Of a stretch of 64,000 bases of DNA, positions 14,740 to 23,266 are shown in pieces. Origin of the DNA: [Clostridium] scindens ATCC 35704 (GTDB taxonomy: Bacteria; Bacillota; Clostridia; Lachnospirales; Lachnospiraceae). The number at the start of each line of letters is the position of its first letter. Position 1 is the first letter of the stretch. The notes below the pieces were generated by a model, which had not been told where the DNA came from, ran no database searches, and saw only the letters and a list, made by a program, of their open reading frames with translations. The position numbers and the translations under genes are program-made. Location of the stretch: the NCBI RefSeq assembly GCF_004295125.1, contig NZ_CP036170.1:2916501-2980500 (forward strand), read 5' to 3'.

Positions 14740-17700
14740 GTGGCAGGAAGCACGATAAAGGGAATTACAATCGAAATCGGCGGCGACACAACGAAACTTG
14801 ACAAAGCGTTGTCGGGAGTAAATAAGCAGTCGCGCGATATTCAGAAAGAATTAAAAGAAGTCGAAAAGGCCCTGAAACTAGATCCGAAAAATACGGAGTT
14901 ATTGGCGCAAAAACAAACCCTTCTGAAAGAAGCAGTTTCGGCCACTTCTGAAAAACTGGACGTTTTGAAGAAGGCAGAAGAACAGGTGCAGCAGCAGTTT
15001 GAGCGCGGCGAAGTATCGGAAGAACAGTACAGAGCATTACAAAGAGAAGTTATAAAGACCGAAGCAGAGTTGAAAAACCTGAAAGAAGCGGCAGAAAGCG
15101 GAAATTCCGCGCTTGAAAAAGTGGGAGAAGCAGCCGGGAAAATCGGGGAGAAATCAACCGCGCTTGGGAAGAAACTTCTTCCGGTAACGGCAGCAATTAC
15201 CGGGATCGGAACGGCAAGTATCGCGGCATTTAACGAACTTGACGCCGGGTACGATACGATCATAACAAAAACGGGCGCTTCCGGGGAAGCATTGGAAGGG
15301 ATGCAGGATAGCATGGACAACGTGTTTTCTTCGCTGCCGATAGAAGCAGAAGCGGCCGGAATTGCCATTGGTGAAGTAAATACACGTTTCGGAGCAACGG
15401 GAAAGACACTGGAAGATCTTTCGACAAAGTTTATTCAGTTCGCGGAAATCAACGGAACCGACTTAAACGGAGCGATAGACAGTGTGGACGCCATTATGAC
15501 GAAATTCGGCGTTGACGCTTCACAGACCGGAAATGTTCTTGGCCTTCTCACAAAGGCAGGGCAGGACACCGGCATTTCCATGGACACGCTGCAAAATTCT
15601 TTACAGACAAACGGCGCCACATTAAAGGAAATGGGGCTTGACCTCACTTCTTCCGTGAATTTACTTGCACAATTTGAAGCAAACGGCGTTGACGCTTCGG
15701 CGGCACTTGCGGGGCTGAAAAAGGCGCAGCAGAACGCGACGGCAGAGGGGAAAACCCTTGAAGAAGCGTTGGGAACGACCATTGAAAGTATAAAGAACGC
15801 AGGAAGTGAAACGGAAGCCCTGCAGATTGCAACGGAGTTATTCGGCAAGAAGGGCGCCGCAGAAATGACGCAGGCGATCAGAGAAGGCCGCTTGTCGGTT
15901 GACGATCTGGCCGGTTCACTGGAAGATTACGGAACCGTAGTTGAAGACACATTCAACGCGACATTGGATCCACCGGATAAAGCAAAAGTCGCATTGAACA
16001 ATTTGAAAGTAGCAGGCGCAGATCTTGGCAATGTTTTAATGTCAAGCGTGGCGCCGATATTAGACCGGGTTGTGGAAAAGGTAAAAACCTTCACAACATG
16101 GTTTAAAAATTTAAACCAGTCACAGAAAGAAACGATCGTAAAAGTGGCAGCCCTTGTGGCGGCGCTTGGACCGGCGTTAATCGCTTTCGGGAAACTTAGT
16201 ACCGGAGTATCAAAAGCAATTTCGACATTCAGTAAAATTTCGGGCGTGTTTAAGACCGCAGGAACGGCCGGGAAGGGCTTATGGGCCATTTTATCGGCGA
16301 ACCCGATCGGGGCGATTGTGGCGGCCGTGGCGGCCCTTGTGGCCGGTTTTGTGCTTATGTATAACAAGTGCGATTGGTTCCGGGAAATGGTAAACGACGC
16401 CTTCGCGGAGATTAAAAAAGCAGTAAGCGAAACCATAGAGAAAATAAAGCCTATTTTGCAGCAGTTGGGCGAAAGTTTCAAAAATTTAATGGAGAAATTG
16501 CGGCCCGTCTTCGAGTTTTTCACAACTTACGTTATGGCAGTCATAAAAGGCGCCCTTGCCGCGCTGAAACCGATTATTTCGGCAGTACAGAACGCGATCG
16601 AGTTTATAAGCAACATCATAAGCGCATTTATGGCGCTATTTCAGGGTGATTTCGACAGTTTCGGCCAGTACATAATGGCAGCGCTGCAGAACGCGATCGA
16701 CTTTGTGAAAAATATCATTTCGGCCGTGGTGAACTTCGTCGTCTCATTCTTCGAGACGTTCGGCGTTGATGTAAAGCAGATCTTCACGGATATTTGGAAC
16801 GGGATCGTTTCAATTTTTACCGGCGTCGGCCAGTGGTTCGCGGACCGTTTTACGGAAGCGTACACGAATATTACAAATATTTTTAAAGGGATCGGACAAT
16901 GGTTTTCGGACAGGTGGACCGACATAAAAACGGCCCTTTCCACCGTCGCCACATGGTTTTTAACCATGTTCCAGAACGCCTATACCAACGTGAAGAACGT
17001 CTTTTCGGCGATCGGCCAGTGGTTCGGCGCCCGGTGGACGGATATAAAAAACGCCTTGTCAACCGTTGCGACGTGGTTCCAGACCATGTTCCAGAACGCC
17101 TATACCAACGTGAAGAACGTCTTTTCGGCGATCGGCCAGTGGTTCGGCGCCCGGTGGACGGATATAAAAAACGCCTTGTCAACCGTTGCGACGTGGTTCC
17201 AGACCATGTTCCAGAACGCCTATACCAACGTGAAGAATGTATTTTCGGGGATCGGTCAGTGGTTCAACGCAAGATACACCGACATAAAGAACGTATTTTC
17301 CACCGTGGGTTCATGGTTCCAGACAAAATTCAATGAAGCATACACGAATATTAAAAACGTGTTTAGCAATATCGGATCTTTCTTTTCTGGAATTTGGAGT
17401 ACCATAAAGGGAATTTTTGCGAACGTCGGAACGAATATCGGAAACGCGATCGGCGGCGCCTTCAAAAGTGCAATGAATAGCGCACTTGCAACCGTCGAAA
17501 ATGTGGTAAATAAGGCGATCGGCTTCATAAACGGAGCGATCGACGTAATAAACAAACTTCCGGGCGTAAGCGTCGGACACGTCGGATCCGTATCATTGCC
17601 GCGTCTGGCAAAGGGCGGCATTTTGAAAAACGGTCAAGCGATCATGGCAGAAGCAGGCCCCGAACTGATCCAAATGGTGAACGGCGAAGCGGTGGTGACG

Positions 17701-17877
17701 CCATTAACCAGAAGCGCAAGAAATACGGCGCTTGACGCGGCAGCAGGGCAGCAGGGAAGAAGTTTCGTTCAGAATGTGAACATCACAAGCCCGAAAGCCT
17801 TAACGCCTTATGAAACGGCCAGACAGACAAGGAACGCAACCCGAAATATGGTTTTGCAGTTACAAGGGGGCGCGTAA
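14740..17877 (+). CDS. Tail tape measure protein
   Basis: Sets tail length and is ejected with the DNA. The 1045-residue product has an N-terminal coiled coil (about 20-150), a central TP901-type tape-measure domain (ITGIGTASIAAFNELDAGYDTI ... about 150-450), and hydrophobic segments near 470-550. A tandem-repeat region (about 700-870) has units ending in W-F and Y-T-N-V/I. The C-terminal segment is Gly-rich. Start GTG 14740 lies three bases after the GT stop, with GGGGCGGTGA upstream. Two repeat units are identical at the DNA level. Confidence 0.92.
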   Translation: MAGSTIKGITIEIGGDTTKLDKALSGVNKQSRDIQKELKEVEKALKLDPKNTELLAQKQTLLKEAVSATSEKLDVLKKAEEQVQQQFERGEVSEEQYRALQREVIKTEAELKNLKEAAESGNSALEKVGEAAGKIGEKSTALGKKLLPVTAAITGIGTASIAAFNELDAGYDTIITKTGASGEALEGMQDSMDNVFSSLPIEAEAAGIAIGEVNTRFGATGKTLEDLSTKFIQFAEINGTDLNGAIDSVDAIMTKFGVDASQTGNVLGLLTKAGQDTGISMDTLQNSLQTNGATLKEMGLDLTSSVNLLAQFEANGVDASAALAGLKKAQQNATAEGKTLEEALGTTIESIKNAGSETEALQIATELFGKKGAAEMTQAIREGRLSVDDLAGSLEDYGTVVEDTFNATLDPPDKAKVALNNLKVAGADLGNVLMSSVAPILDRVVEKVKTFTTWFKNLNQSQKETIVKVAALVAALGPALIAFGKLSTGVSKAISTFSKISGVFKTAGTAGKGLWAILSANPIGAIVAAVAALVAGFVLMYNKCDWFREMVNDAFAEIKKAVSETIEKIKPILQQLGESFKNLMEKLRPVFEFFTTYVMAVIKGALAALKPIISAVQNAIEFISNIISAFMALFQGDFDSFGQYIMAALQNAIDFVKNIISAVVNFVVSFFETFGVDVKQIFTDIWNGIVSIFTGVGQWFADRFTEAYTNITNIFKGIGQWFSDRWTDIKTALSTVATWFLTMFQNAYTNVKNVFSAIGQWFGARWTDIKNALSTVATWFQTMFQNAYTNVKNVFSAIGQWFGARWTDIKNALSTVATWFQTMFQNAYTNVKNVFSGIGQWFNARYTDIKNVFSTVGSWFQTKFNEAYTNIKNVFSNIGSFFSGIWSTIKGIFANVGTNIGNAIGGAFKSAMNSALATVENVVNKAIGFINGAIDVINKLPGVSVGHVGSVSLPRLAKGGILKNGQAIMAEAGPELIQMVNGEAVVTPLTRSARNTALDAAAGQQGRSFVQNVNITSPKALTPYETARQTRNATRNMVLQLQGGA
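16981..17220 (+). repeat. Exact 120-bp tandem duplication in the tape measure gene
   Basis: Bases 16981-17100 and 17101-17220 are identical and encode the same 40-residue unit (YTNVKNVFSAIGQWFGARW and following). Flanking units at about 16861 and 17221 have the same protein pattern but diverged DNA, so this pair is a recent in-frame duplication. Confidence 0.95.
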
Positions 17878-17880
17878 GGT

Positions 17881-18750
17881 ATGAAAAGAATAATCTGCAA
17901 AAATGAAGACGGGGTGCAAGTAGAATTTAACTATAATTTTGAACCGTTCTTCCTTGTATCGGTAGACGGAATTTACACGGTATCAAATAACGTTGTAACG
18001 TCGGAAAATACAATGGTGGACGGTTCCACCTATCAGGGCAGCACCACAAAGCAAAGAAACATTGTAATTACCGCGCAAATGGAAAGCGATTACCAAAAGA
18101 ACAGGGACTTGCTTTACAAGTGCTTCAAACCGAAGTCAACCGGCCTTTTTACCTACATGGAAGGGGACGAAACGCGCGTCATTGATTACAAGGTGGAAGA
18201 AATCGACATAGACGAAAAAGGAGTGGTAAGGAATTTTACAATTTCCCTTCTTTGCCCGGATCCGTTCTTTAGAGATCTGGAAGATCTGTCCGTGTCAATG
18301 GCAAGTTGGACGGGGCTTTTTGAATGGGAGCATGAATTTTTAGACGAAAAAGAACCATTCGCAGAGAGAACCGCGGAAGTGCTGAAAGAGATCGAAAACG
18401 ACAGCGCAGCCGACAATATCGGTATAACCGTAACACTGGAAGCGGAAGGACCGGTAATAAATCCAGCCGTATATCACGCGGAAAGTGGGGAATTTATCAA
18501 AATCGGAAACGAAGTCAGATCCTTTTCAATCAATGCCGGGGACGTGGTTATTATTACCACGGAAACCAACAACAAAGCCGTTTACCTTGTACGGGACGGA
18601 GTAAGACAGGAGATCAACGAATATTTGGACGAAGACAGCGACTTTATACAGTTGCAGCACGGGACGAATACGATCCGTTACACTGCAGACGCCGGGGAAG
18701 ATTACATGAACGTAACAATTTCGTACCGGTTCCGCTATTTGGGGGTGTGA
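17881..18750 (+). CDS. Distal tail protein (Dit, Sipho_tail family)
   Basis: Forms the hub at the tail tip that joins the tube to the baseplate. The 289-residue product has the N-terminal Dit beta-barrel pattern (FFLVSVDGIYTVSNNVV, then VDGSTYQGSTTKQRNI) and the CPDPFFRDLED turn in the middle that marks the end of that domain in Sipho_tail (PF05709). A galectin-like C-terminal half follows. It lies directly after the tape measure, as in most siphoviruses. Confidence 0.88.
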   Translation: MKRIICKNEDGVQVEFNYNFEPFFLVSVDGIYTVSNNVVTSENTMVDGSTYQGSTTKQRNIVITAQMESDYQKNRDLLYKCFKPKSTGLFTYMEGDETRVIDYKVEEIDIDEKGVVRNFTISLLCPDPFFRDLEDLSVSMASWTGLFEWEHEFLDEKEPFAERTAEVLKEIENDSAADNIGITVTLEAEGPVINPAVYHAESGEFIKIGNEVRSFSINAGDVVIITTETNNKAVYLVRDGVRQEINEYLDEDSDFIQLQHGTNTIRYTADAGEDYMNVTISYRFRYLGV

Positions 18751-18751
18751 T

Positions 18752-19795
18752 ATGGAAGCCAGAATTTACGACAGAGAATTGAACTTCAAAGGGGTAATAG
18801 AAAATCACACTTCCTTAATCTGGTGCCGGAAGTATTACGTACCGGGAAACTTTGAGATCCACGCGCCGATCACAGACCGGAACTTGCAGTTGTTGGCAAA
18901 AGGGAACATCATTTCAAAACGCGGCAGCGAAGAAGCCGGAGTGATTGAGGACATAGAGAACGAAGAAAGTGACATTAAAAACGAGATCACGGCAAAAGGG
19001 CGCTTTCTTTCGTCCTATATGGATCGAAGGCTGATAAAGTCAACCGTGAATTTTTCCGGCAAGATTGAAGTTGCCATGCGGCAGTTATTGGAAGGGGCGA
19101 CACCGATCCCACTTGTGGAGTTGGGAACGCTGAATGGTTTTTCCGAAACAGTGGAATTTCAAGCCACAATGAAAAATCTTATGCTATACGAAACCAAACT
19201 TGCAAAGGCGGGCGCGATCGGGTACCGGTTCCGGCCGGACTTCCGGTTGAAAAAGATTTTGTTTGAAACCTACAAGGGGACAGACAGAACAACGGCGCAG
19301 GGGGTAAATTCGCGCGTTATCTTTTCGGAGAGTTACAACAATCTGAACAATGTTATTTACAAATATAACGATCAGCAGTACCGCACAAAAGCGATCGTCG
19401 GCGGCAAAGGCGAAGGAGCGGCCCGCGTTTATGTGGAAGTCGGCGGCGGTACCGGCTTAGATCTTCGCGAAATATTCGTGGACGCAAAGGACATTCAAAG
19501 CGAAGGCATGACGGCGGCAGCGTACCGGGCAGCACTGACACAAAGGGGGAATGAAGCCCTTGCAACAAATATCATTGCCGAAAGTGTCGAGTGCGAAACA
19601 GAAGCAGATATAAATTTCAAATACAAGGTTCATTACGACTTGGGGGACATAGTGACCGTAAAGAAGAAAAAATGGGGAATTACGCTAAACCAGAGGATCA
19701 CAGAACTTCAAGAAGTTTATGAATACGGCGGTATGTATGTAGTACCAACAATGGGCGACGCATTACCGGAAAAAATAGATTGGAGTGACAAATAA
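18752..19795 (+). CDS. Tail-tip protein, ReqiPepy6 Gp37-like
   Basis: A 347-residue protein matching the Gp37-like family (PF14594) by its opening ARIYDRELNFKGVIENHTSLIWCRKYY and the EIHAPITDRN segment. The family shares the fold of baseplate hub (Tal/gp27-like) proteins and sits after Dit. The C-terminal part (DIVTVKKKKWGITLNQRITELQEVYEYG) is typical. It starts two bases after the Dit gene. Confidence 0.85.
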   Translation: MEARIYDRELNFKGVIENHTSLIWCRKYYVPGNFEIHAPITDRNLQLLAKGNIISKRGSEEAGVIEDIENEESDIKNEITAKGRFLSSYMDRRLIKSTVNFSGKIEVAMRQLLEGATPIPLVELGTLNGFSETVEFQATMKNLMLYETKLAKAGAIGYRFRPDFRLKKILFETYKGTDRTTAQGVNSRVIFSESYNNLNNVIYKYNDQQYRTKAIVGGKGEGAARVYVEVGGGTGLDLREIFVDAKDIQSEGMTAAAYRAALTQRGNEALATNIIAESVECETEADINFKYKVHYDLGDIVTVKKKKWGITLNQRITELQEVYEYGGMYVVPTMGDALPEKIDWSDK

Positions 19796-20860
19796 ATGGG
19801 ACAGTACGCAAACTTTTACAATTCCAGAAGCGGGGACCGCGTTTACAACGCTGACAGCATGAGCGAATGGCTTTTGCCGTTCTTCACGACCGGCGTTTTC
19901 AATAATTGTTTCGCGATCACGGCAAACGACGATATGAGCGTAACAGTCGGCGGGGGCTATGTGAACATCAAAGGAAAGACGAAACATTTTGAACAGGCGC
20001 AGATCTTCACCCTTGAAAAAGCGTCGGGAACGTTGGCCCGGATCGACAATGTGATTTTGAGAAGGGACGACACGGAAAGAGATTTCTATATCTTCATTGA
20101 AACCGGCGGTTTCTCAAAAAATCCGGTAGCACCGGAGATTGTAAGGACCGAAGCGATCCACGACCTGAAATTAGGTGAAATTTATGTGGACGTGGGAGCA
20201 ATCAAGATCACGCAGGAAAATATAACCGATACGCGAATGAACGCTGACGTTTGCGGGTGGGTTATGGCAACCGTGAAAGAAATTGACTTTTCGCAAATCA
20301 CGGCGCAGTTTCAGGCGTATTTCACACGCTATCAGGCGAATATTACGCAGGAATTTAACGCCTACATGGAACAAATCGTCAACTTAGAGGACAAAGGCGC
20401 CGCCGCTTTCCGCGATATGCAAAGCCAGTTTGACGCCTACGCGCAGCAGCAGCAGGACGCCTTTTCGGAATGGTTCGACGGGATAAAGGATCAGTTATCA
20501 GCGGACGCGGCCGGGGCGCTGCAAAATGCAGTAAATGATCTGACGGCGCACATTAAAAACCTTGCGACAAAGATCACCTTTGAAAATCTTTCAAAGGAAA
20601 CCGGGGAAATCAAGATTGACATTGTAAACGGTAATACCGGAACAACGACAACGGCCACATTCGCAGAAGGCGGCAAAACCTACCTGACGGAGCCGGGAGA
20701 ATACACGGTGGAGCCACAGGCAGACAATTTATTGATTATCCCGAAAACCTTCATTCTGGATCACTCACAGACCACGGAAACACTGATTTTCAGTATTTAC
20801 GACAAAAACGCCTTTGCTGCTATTGGCGGCTATGTGGGCGCTTATGTATCAAAAAATTAA
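19796..20860 (+). CDS. Upper baseplate / fibre-base protein
   Basis: A 354-residue structural protein. The first ~130 residues (GQYANFYNSRSGDRVYNADSM and the VTVGGGYVNIKGKT strands) match the N-terminal domain of Firmicute upper-baseplate proteins. Residues ~180-270 are a long coiled coil (FSQITAQFQAYFTRYQANITQEF) that would trimerise. The last ~80 residues form a beta-rich tip. ATG 19796 immediately follows the previous stop. It probably links the tail tip to the DGR-diversified protein encoded downstream. Confidence 0.72.
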   Translation: MGQYANFYNSRSGDRVYNADSMSEWLLPFFTTGVFNNCFAITANDDMSVTVGGGYVNIKGKTKHFEQAQIFTLEKASGTLARIDNVILRRDDTERDFYIFIETGGFSKNPVAPEIVRTEAIHDLKLGEIYVDVGAIKITQENITDTRMNADVCGWVMATVKEIDFSQITAQFQAYFTRYQANITQEFNAYMEQIVNLEDKGAAAFRDMQSQFDAYAQQQQDAFSEWFDGIKDQLSADAAGALQNAVNDLTAHIKNLATKITFENLSKETGEIKIDIVNGNTGTTTTATFAEGGKTYLTEPGEYTVEPQADNLLIIPKTFILDHSQTTETLIFSIYDKNAFAAIGGYVGAYVSKN

Positions 20861-20878
20861 AGTAAAGGAGAAGAACAC

Positions 20879-21325
20879 ATGAAAGGATTTCCGAAAGTAT
20901 TAAAAACGGCGCAGGACGTGAAGAACTGTAAAGCCATGGTTGAAGCCGGGGAACTGGCAGCAGAAGACCTTCTGGCAGCGATCGAAGCAATCGAAAACCA
21001 GAATTATATTAAATGCCCGATCCGCGAACTGTCAGAGGATAGAAAGACGGTAACGATCGGTTATTGCAGCGAAGCGGCAGCAGGTGGCAAGGTGACAGCG
21101 GGCGGCGTGACAGCCACAATTCAGACCGTGGAACATATCAACGGAGAACCCGACGAAGAAGGGAAGACAGAGAAGGAAACAACGGCCATTACGATTTCAA
21201 GAGCGATCGCGGCCGGTTCCGATTTCTTGAAAATCGCGAACGCACCTTCTGTATACGAAGATCTGGACATGACCGCGGAAGAACTGGACCAGATCAAAGA
21301 AGAATTAAAGCAGCCTGCAGAATAA
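20879..21325 (+). CDS. Small protein upstream of the DGR target gene
   Basis: A 148-residue product with a helical N-terminal half (LKTAQDVKNCKAMVEAGEL), a short beta section (KTVTIGYCSEAAAGGKVTAGGVTATIQTV) and an acidic C-terminus. It is separated from the DGR target gene by 16 bases and has its own AAAGGAG site. The position suggests a fibre accessory, adaptor or chaperone, but no family is recognised. Confidence 0.6.
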   Translation: MKGFPKVLKTAQDVKNCKAMVEAGELAAEDLLAAIEAIENQNYIKCPIRELSEDRKTVTIGYCSEAAAGGKVTAGGVTATIQTVEHINGEPDEEGKTEKETTAITISRAIAAGSDFLKIANAPSVYEDLDMTAEELDQIKEELKQPAE

Positions 21326-21341
21326 GAAAGGAGAAAAGAGC

Positions 21342-22454
21342 ATGAAACATTTTCTTTATGATGAAACAATGCTGAACACGAAGGCCCGTATCACAACGGC
21401 AAAACTGGCCGCTATTAGCGACATTGTGGCGCAGAAGGCGCAGTACATCACCGCGACGGGATCCGCGGCGCCTGACGAAGTGACCGTGGAAGCGGGGGTA
21501 ATTATTTCCGTGGGGCCTTCGATCTTTGAAACGGCATTAACCAAACTTACGGCCGCGAACCTTGACACCGGGACCGGTTTTGAAGCGGGAAGCGACTATT
21601 ATATTTATTGTTGCGATCCTTCCAACGGATCCGACACACTGGATCAGGACGAAATTTTTGTGATTTCCAAAAACACCACATACCCTTCCGGGTACACGGC
21701 AGAGAACAGCCGAAAAGTGGGCGGCTTTCATTACGGCATTGTAAGAAATGTAAACAGCAAAGGAAACCCGATCAGCAGCGCCGGAACCGAAAACGGCAGC
21801 GGTTGGGAAGGAAACGTATATACCGGCATTGTGCCGAACAGCGTATGGACCACGAAGCACCGCCCGAAGTGCGACGATCCTTCCGGCATGGTGTATTTAG
21901 GGAACGGCTTATGGGGTGACATTTATTTGTCGTCCGACAACGGAAACGACGGTTTACAGTCGAAGTACAACGCGAACCCGATCACCGGCACAGAGGGGCT
22001 TAACTGGTATATCGCAAACGAGAAGGCCCGCCGTGTAGGGAAAAGGCTTCCTACATACGCAGAATTTTGTCAGGCTGCCTTCGGAAGCCCGGAAGGAAAG
22101 GACGACAACAACACCTACGCATGGAGCGCCACCGGAAACACCGGAAGACAGAAAACGGGCTATGTAAAGAACGCCATTTCGGCGCTTAATATCCGCGATC
22201 TGGTGGGTAACGTCTGGAAATGGCTTGACGAATTTTGTCTGGATCCGACGGCTACGACGTGGGCGTGGCATGACGTATTAGGCGCCGGACACGGCGACGC
22301 TTATATGCCTTCGTCAACTGCCCTTCGCGCGCTCCTTGCGGGCGGGAATTGGAGCAACGGCGTCCGCGGCGGCGACCGCGCGGTGACTTGCAACAATTAC
22401 CCGTGGTACGTCGGCGCGAGCGTTGGCGTCTGGTGCGTTTGTGACGCGCTGTAA
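21342..22454 (+). CDS. DGR target: C-type-lectin-fold receptor-binding protein
   Basis: A 370-residue protein. Residues 1-200 are a beta-rich tail-attachment region. Residues ~215-370 form a formylglycine-generating-enzyme-like C-type lectin domain, recognised by RVGKRLPTYAEFCQAAFG, RDLVGNVWKWLDEF and GGNWSNGVRGGDRAV. This is the fold most DGR targets use to display variable residues. The last ~43 residues are the variable repeat. Twelve codons differ from the template-encoded version (residues 327, 329, 332, 338, 342, 343, 349, 356, 358-361). By analogy with Mtd of phage BPP-1 it should be the tail-tip receptor binder. No FGE enzyme role is implied. Confidence 0.9.
   Translation: MKHFLYDETMLNTKARITTAKLAAISDIVAQKAQYITATGSAAPDEVTVEAGVIISVGPSIFETALTKLTAANLDTGTGFEAGSDYYIYCCDPSNGSDTLDQDEIFVISKNTTYPSGYTAENSRKVGGFHYGIVRNVNSKGNPISSAGTENGSGWEGNVYTGIVPNSVWTTKHRPKCDDPSGMVYLGNGLWGDIYLSSDNGNDGLQSKYNANPITGTEGLNWYIANEKARRVGKRLPTYAEFCQAAFGSPEGKDDNNTYAWSATGNTGRQKTGYVKNAISALNIRDLVGNVWKWLDEFCLDPTATTWAWHDVLGAGHGDAYMPSSTALRALLAGGNWSNGVRGGDRAVTCNNYPWYVGASVGVWCVCDAL
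22321..22445 (+). repeat. DGR variable repeat (VR)
   Basis: Aligns without gaps to the TR at 22952-23076 (offset 631): 112 of 125 bases identical. All 13 differences lie at template adenines (9 A to G, 3 A to C, 1 A to T). The last 23 bases are identical and include the GC-rich stretch expected for the initiation-of-homing site. Confidence 0.97.
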
Positions 22455-22459
22455 GCAGA

Positions 22460-22484
22460 AGGGGCGCCCGAAAGGGCAGCCCCT
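22460..22484 (+). promoter_or_regulatory. GAAA-tetraloop hairpin just after VR (DGR target-site hairpin)
   Basis: AGGGGC-GCCC, loop GAAA at 22470-22473, then GGGC-A-GCCCCT: a 10-bp stem with one bulged A, 14 bases after VR ends. DGRs such as BPP-1 carry a DNA hairpin or cruciform with a GRNA tetraloop downstream of VR that promotes retrohoming. It could also act as a weak terminator for the target gene. Confidence 0.75.
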
Positions 22485-22506
22485 ATTTTCCGGGAGAGAA
22501 TAACAC

Positions 22507-22923
22507 ATGGGAGAATATAAGAGCAGAAGCAAGAGCGCAACCGAAACAGCGGAAACAACGGCGGTTATGGACTACACGCACACGGAAGCGAACCAAATGG
22601 CCTATGATTTCTCAATCTATCTTCACGAAAAGTTGAAGAAATTTCCGCATTATGAAAAATTCACGCTTCAAAAGGACATTCGGGAGAGTATCGACGGAAT
22701 GTTGGACGAAATAGAAATGTATGAAATCACAAAGGTTATAAGCCACCTTTACACCGCGGATCGGTTAAAACGGCGCCTTGTGCGGAAATTACGACTTGCA
22801 CACGATCTAAAATATTCGGCCATGAATAACGACGCCTATTTATATTGTGCAAAGCAGGCCGGAGCGATCGGCGGGAAAATTGGCGGCCTGATTAAATCGG
22901 CGACGGAAGCGAAGAAGAAATAA
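22507..22923 (+). CDS. avd: Avd, DGR accessory variability determinant
   Basis: Avd forms a barrel-shaped pentamer of four-helix bundles that binds the DGR reverse transcriptase and the template RNA and is needed for mutagenic cDNA synthesis. The 138-residue product is almost all helix (AYDFSIYLHEKLKKFP, LQKDIRESIDGMLDEIEMYEI, LKRRLVRKLRLAHDL, LYCAKQAGAIGGKIGGLIK) with many Lys and Arg, as expected for nucleic-acid contact. The first ~20 residues are disordered. It lies between target and TR, the usual DGR order. ATG 22507 has GGGAGAG upstream. Confidence 0.85.
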   Translation: MGEYKSRSKSATETAETTAVMDYTHTEANQMAYDFSIYLHEKLKKFPHYEKFTLQKDIRESIDGMLDEIEMYEITKVISHLYTADRLKRRLVRKLRLAHDLKYSAMNNDAYLYCAKQAGAIGGKIGGLIKSATEAKKK

Positions 22924-22951
22924 AAATATTTTGGGGCAACCGTTAATTCGC

Positions 22952-23076
22952 ACCTTCACGCGCTCATTGCGGGCGGGAATTGGAACAACGGCGTCCACGA
23001 CGGCGACCGCGCGGTGAATTGCAACAATTACCCGTGGAACGTCAACACGAACATTGGCGTCTGGTGCGTTTGTGAC
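22952..23076 (+). repeat. DGR template repeat (TR)
   Basis: Non-coding copy of VR, 28 bases after the avd stop and about 190 bases before the reverse transcriptase. It contains about 28 adenines, 13 of which are replaced in VR. Many are in AAC/AAT-type codons, which under adenine mutagenesis can reach 15 amino acids and never a stop. It would be transcribed as the template RNA. Confidence 0.97.
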
Positions 23077-23266
23077 TTGTAAAGCATTTTAGACCGCGCG
23101 ATCCCCGGATCCACGGCAAGGGTTATATATTTCATAATCATAATATATAGTCAGACGGTTTGCACAGACGGCCGAAAGGTCGTTCCCGTTCCGGCGAGAA
23201 CCGGACAAAAGCAAAATAGCACAGCCTAAAAGTAGGGCTTAAAGGTACGAAATGAGGTAGGGCAAA
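23077..23266 (+). ncRNA. Structured spacer of the DGR template RNA
   Basis: A 190-base non-coding stretch between TR and the reverse transcriptase. It can form ACGGCC-GAAA-GGTCGT (23168-23183) and TCCGG-(N6)-CCGGA (about 23190-23206) stems and has an AT-rich ATATATT / AATATAT region around 23126-23147. In BPP-1 the RNA downstream of TR is a structured primer and binding region for RT and Avd. The same role is inferred here from position and foldability. Confidence 0.6.

Noticed and set aside
16861-17336. CRISPR-like array or separate repeat element
   Set aside because: The repeats are in frame within the tape measure gene, have no spacers, and encode a regular protein repeat. The opposite-frame readings are shadows of the same repeat.
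21342-22454. Formylglycine-generating enzyme or sulfatase-modifying factor
   Set aside because: Only the fold is shared. The gene lies in the tail module and ends in a VR, so a structural receptor binder is the better reading.
22952-23076. TR read as a decayed duplicate of the target gene's 3' end
   Set aside because: All 13 differences fall on template adenines and the RT and Avd genes flank it. Random decay would not give that pattern.
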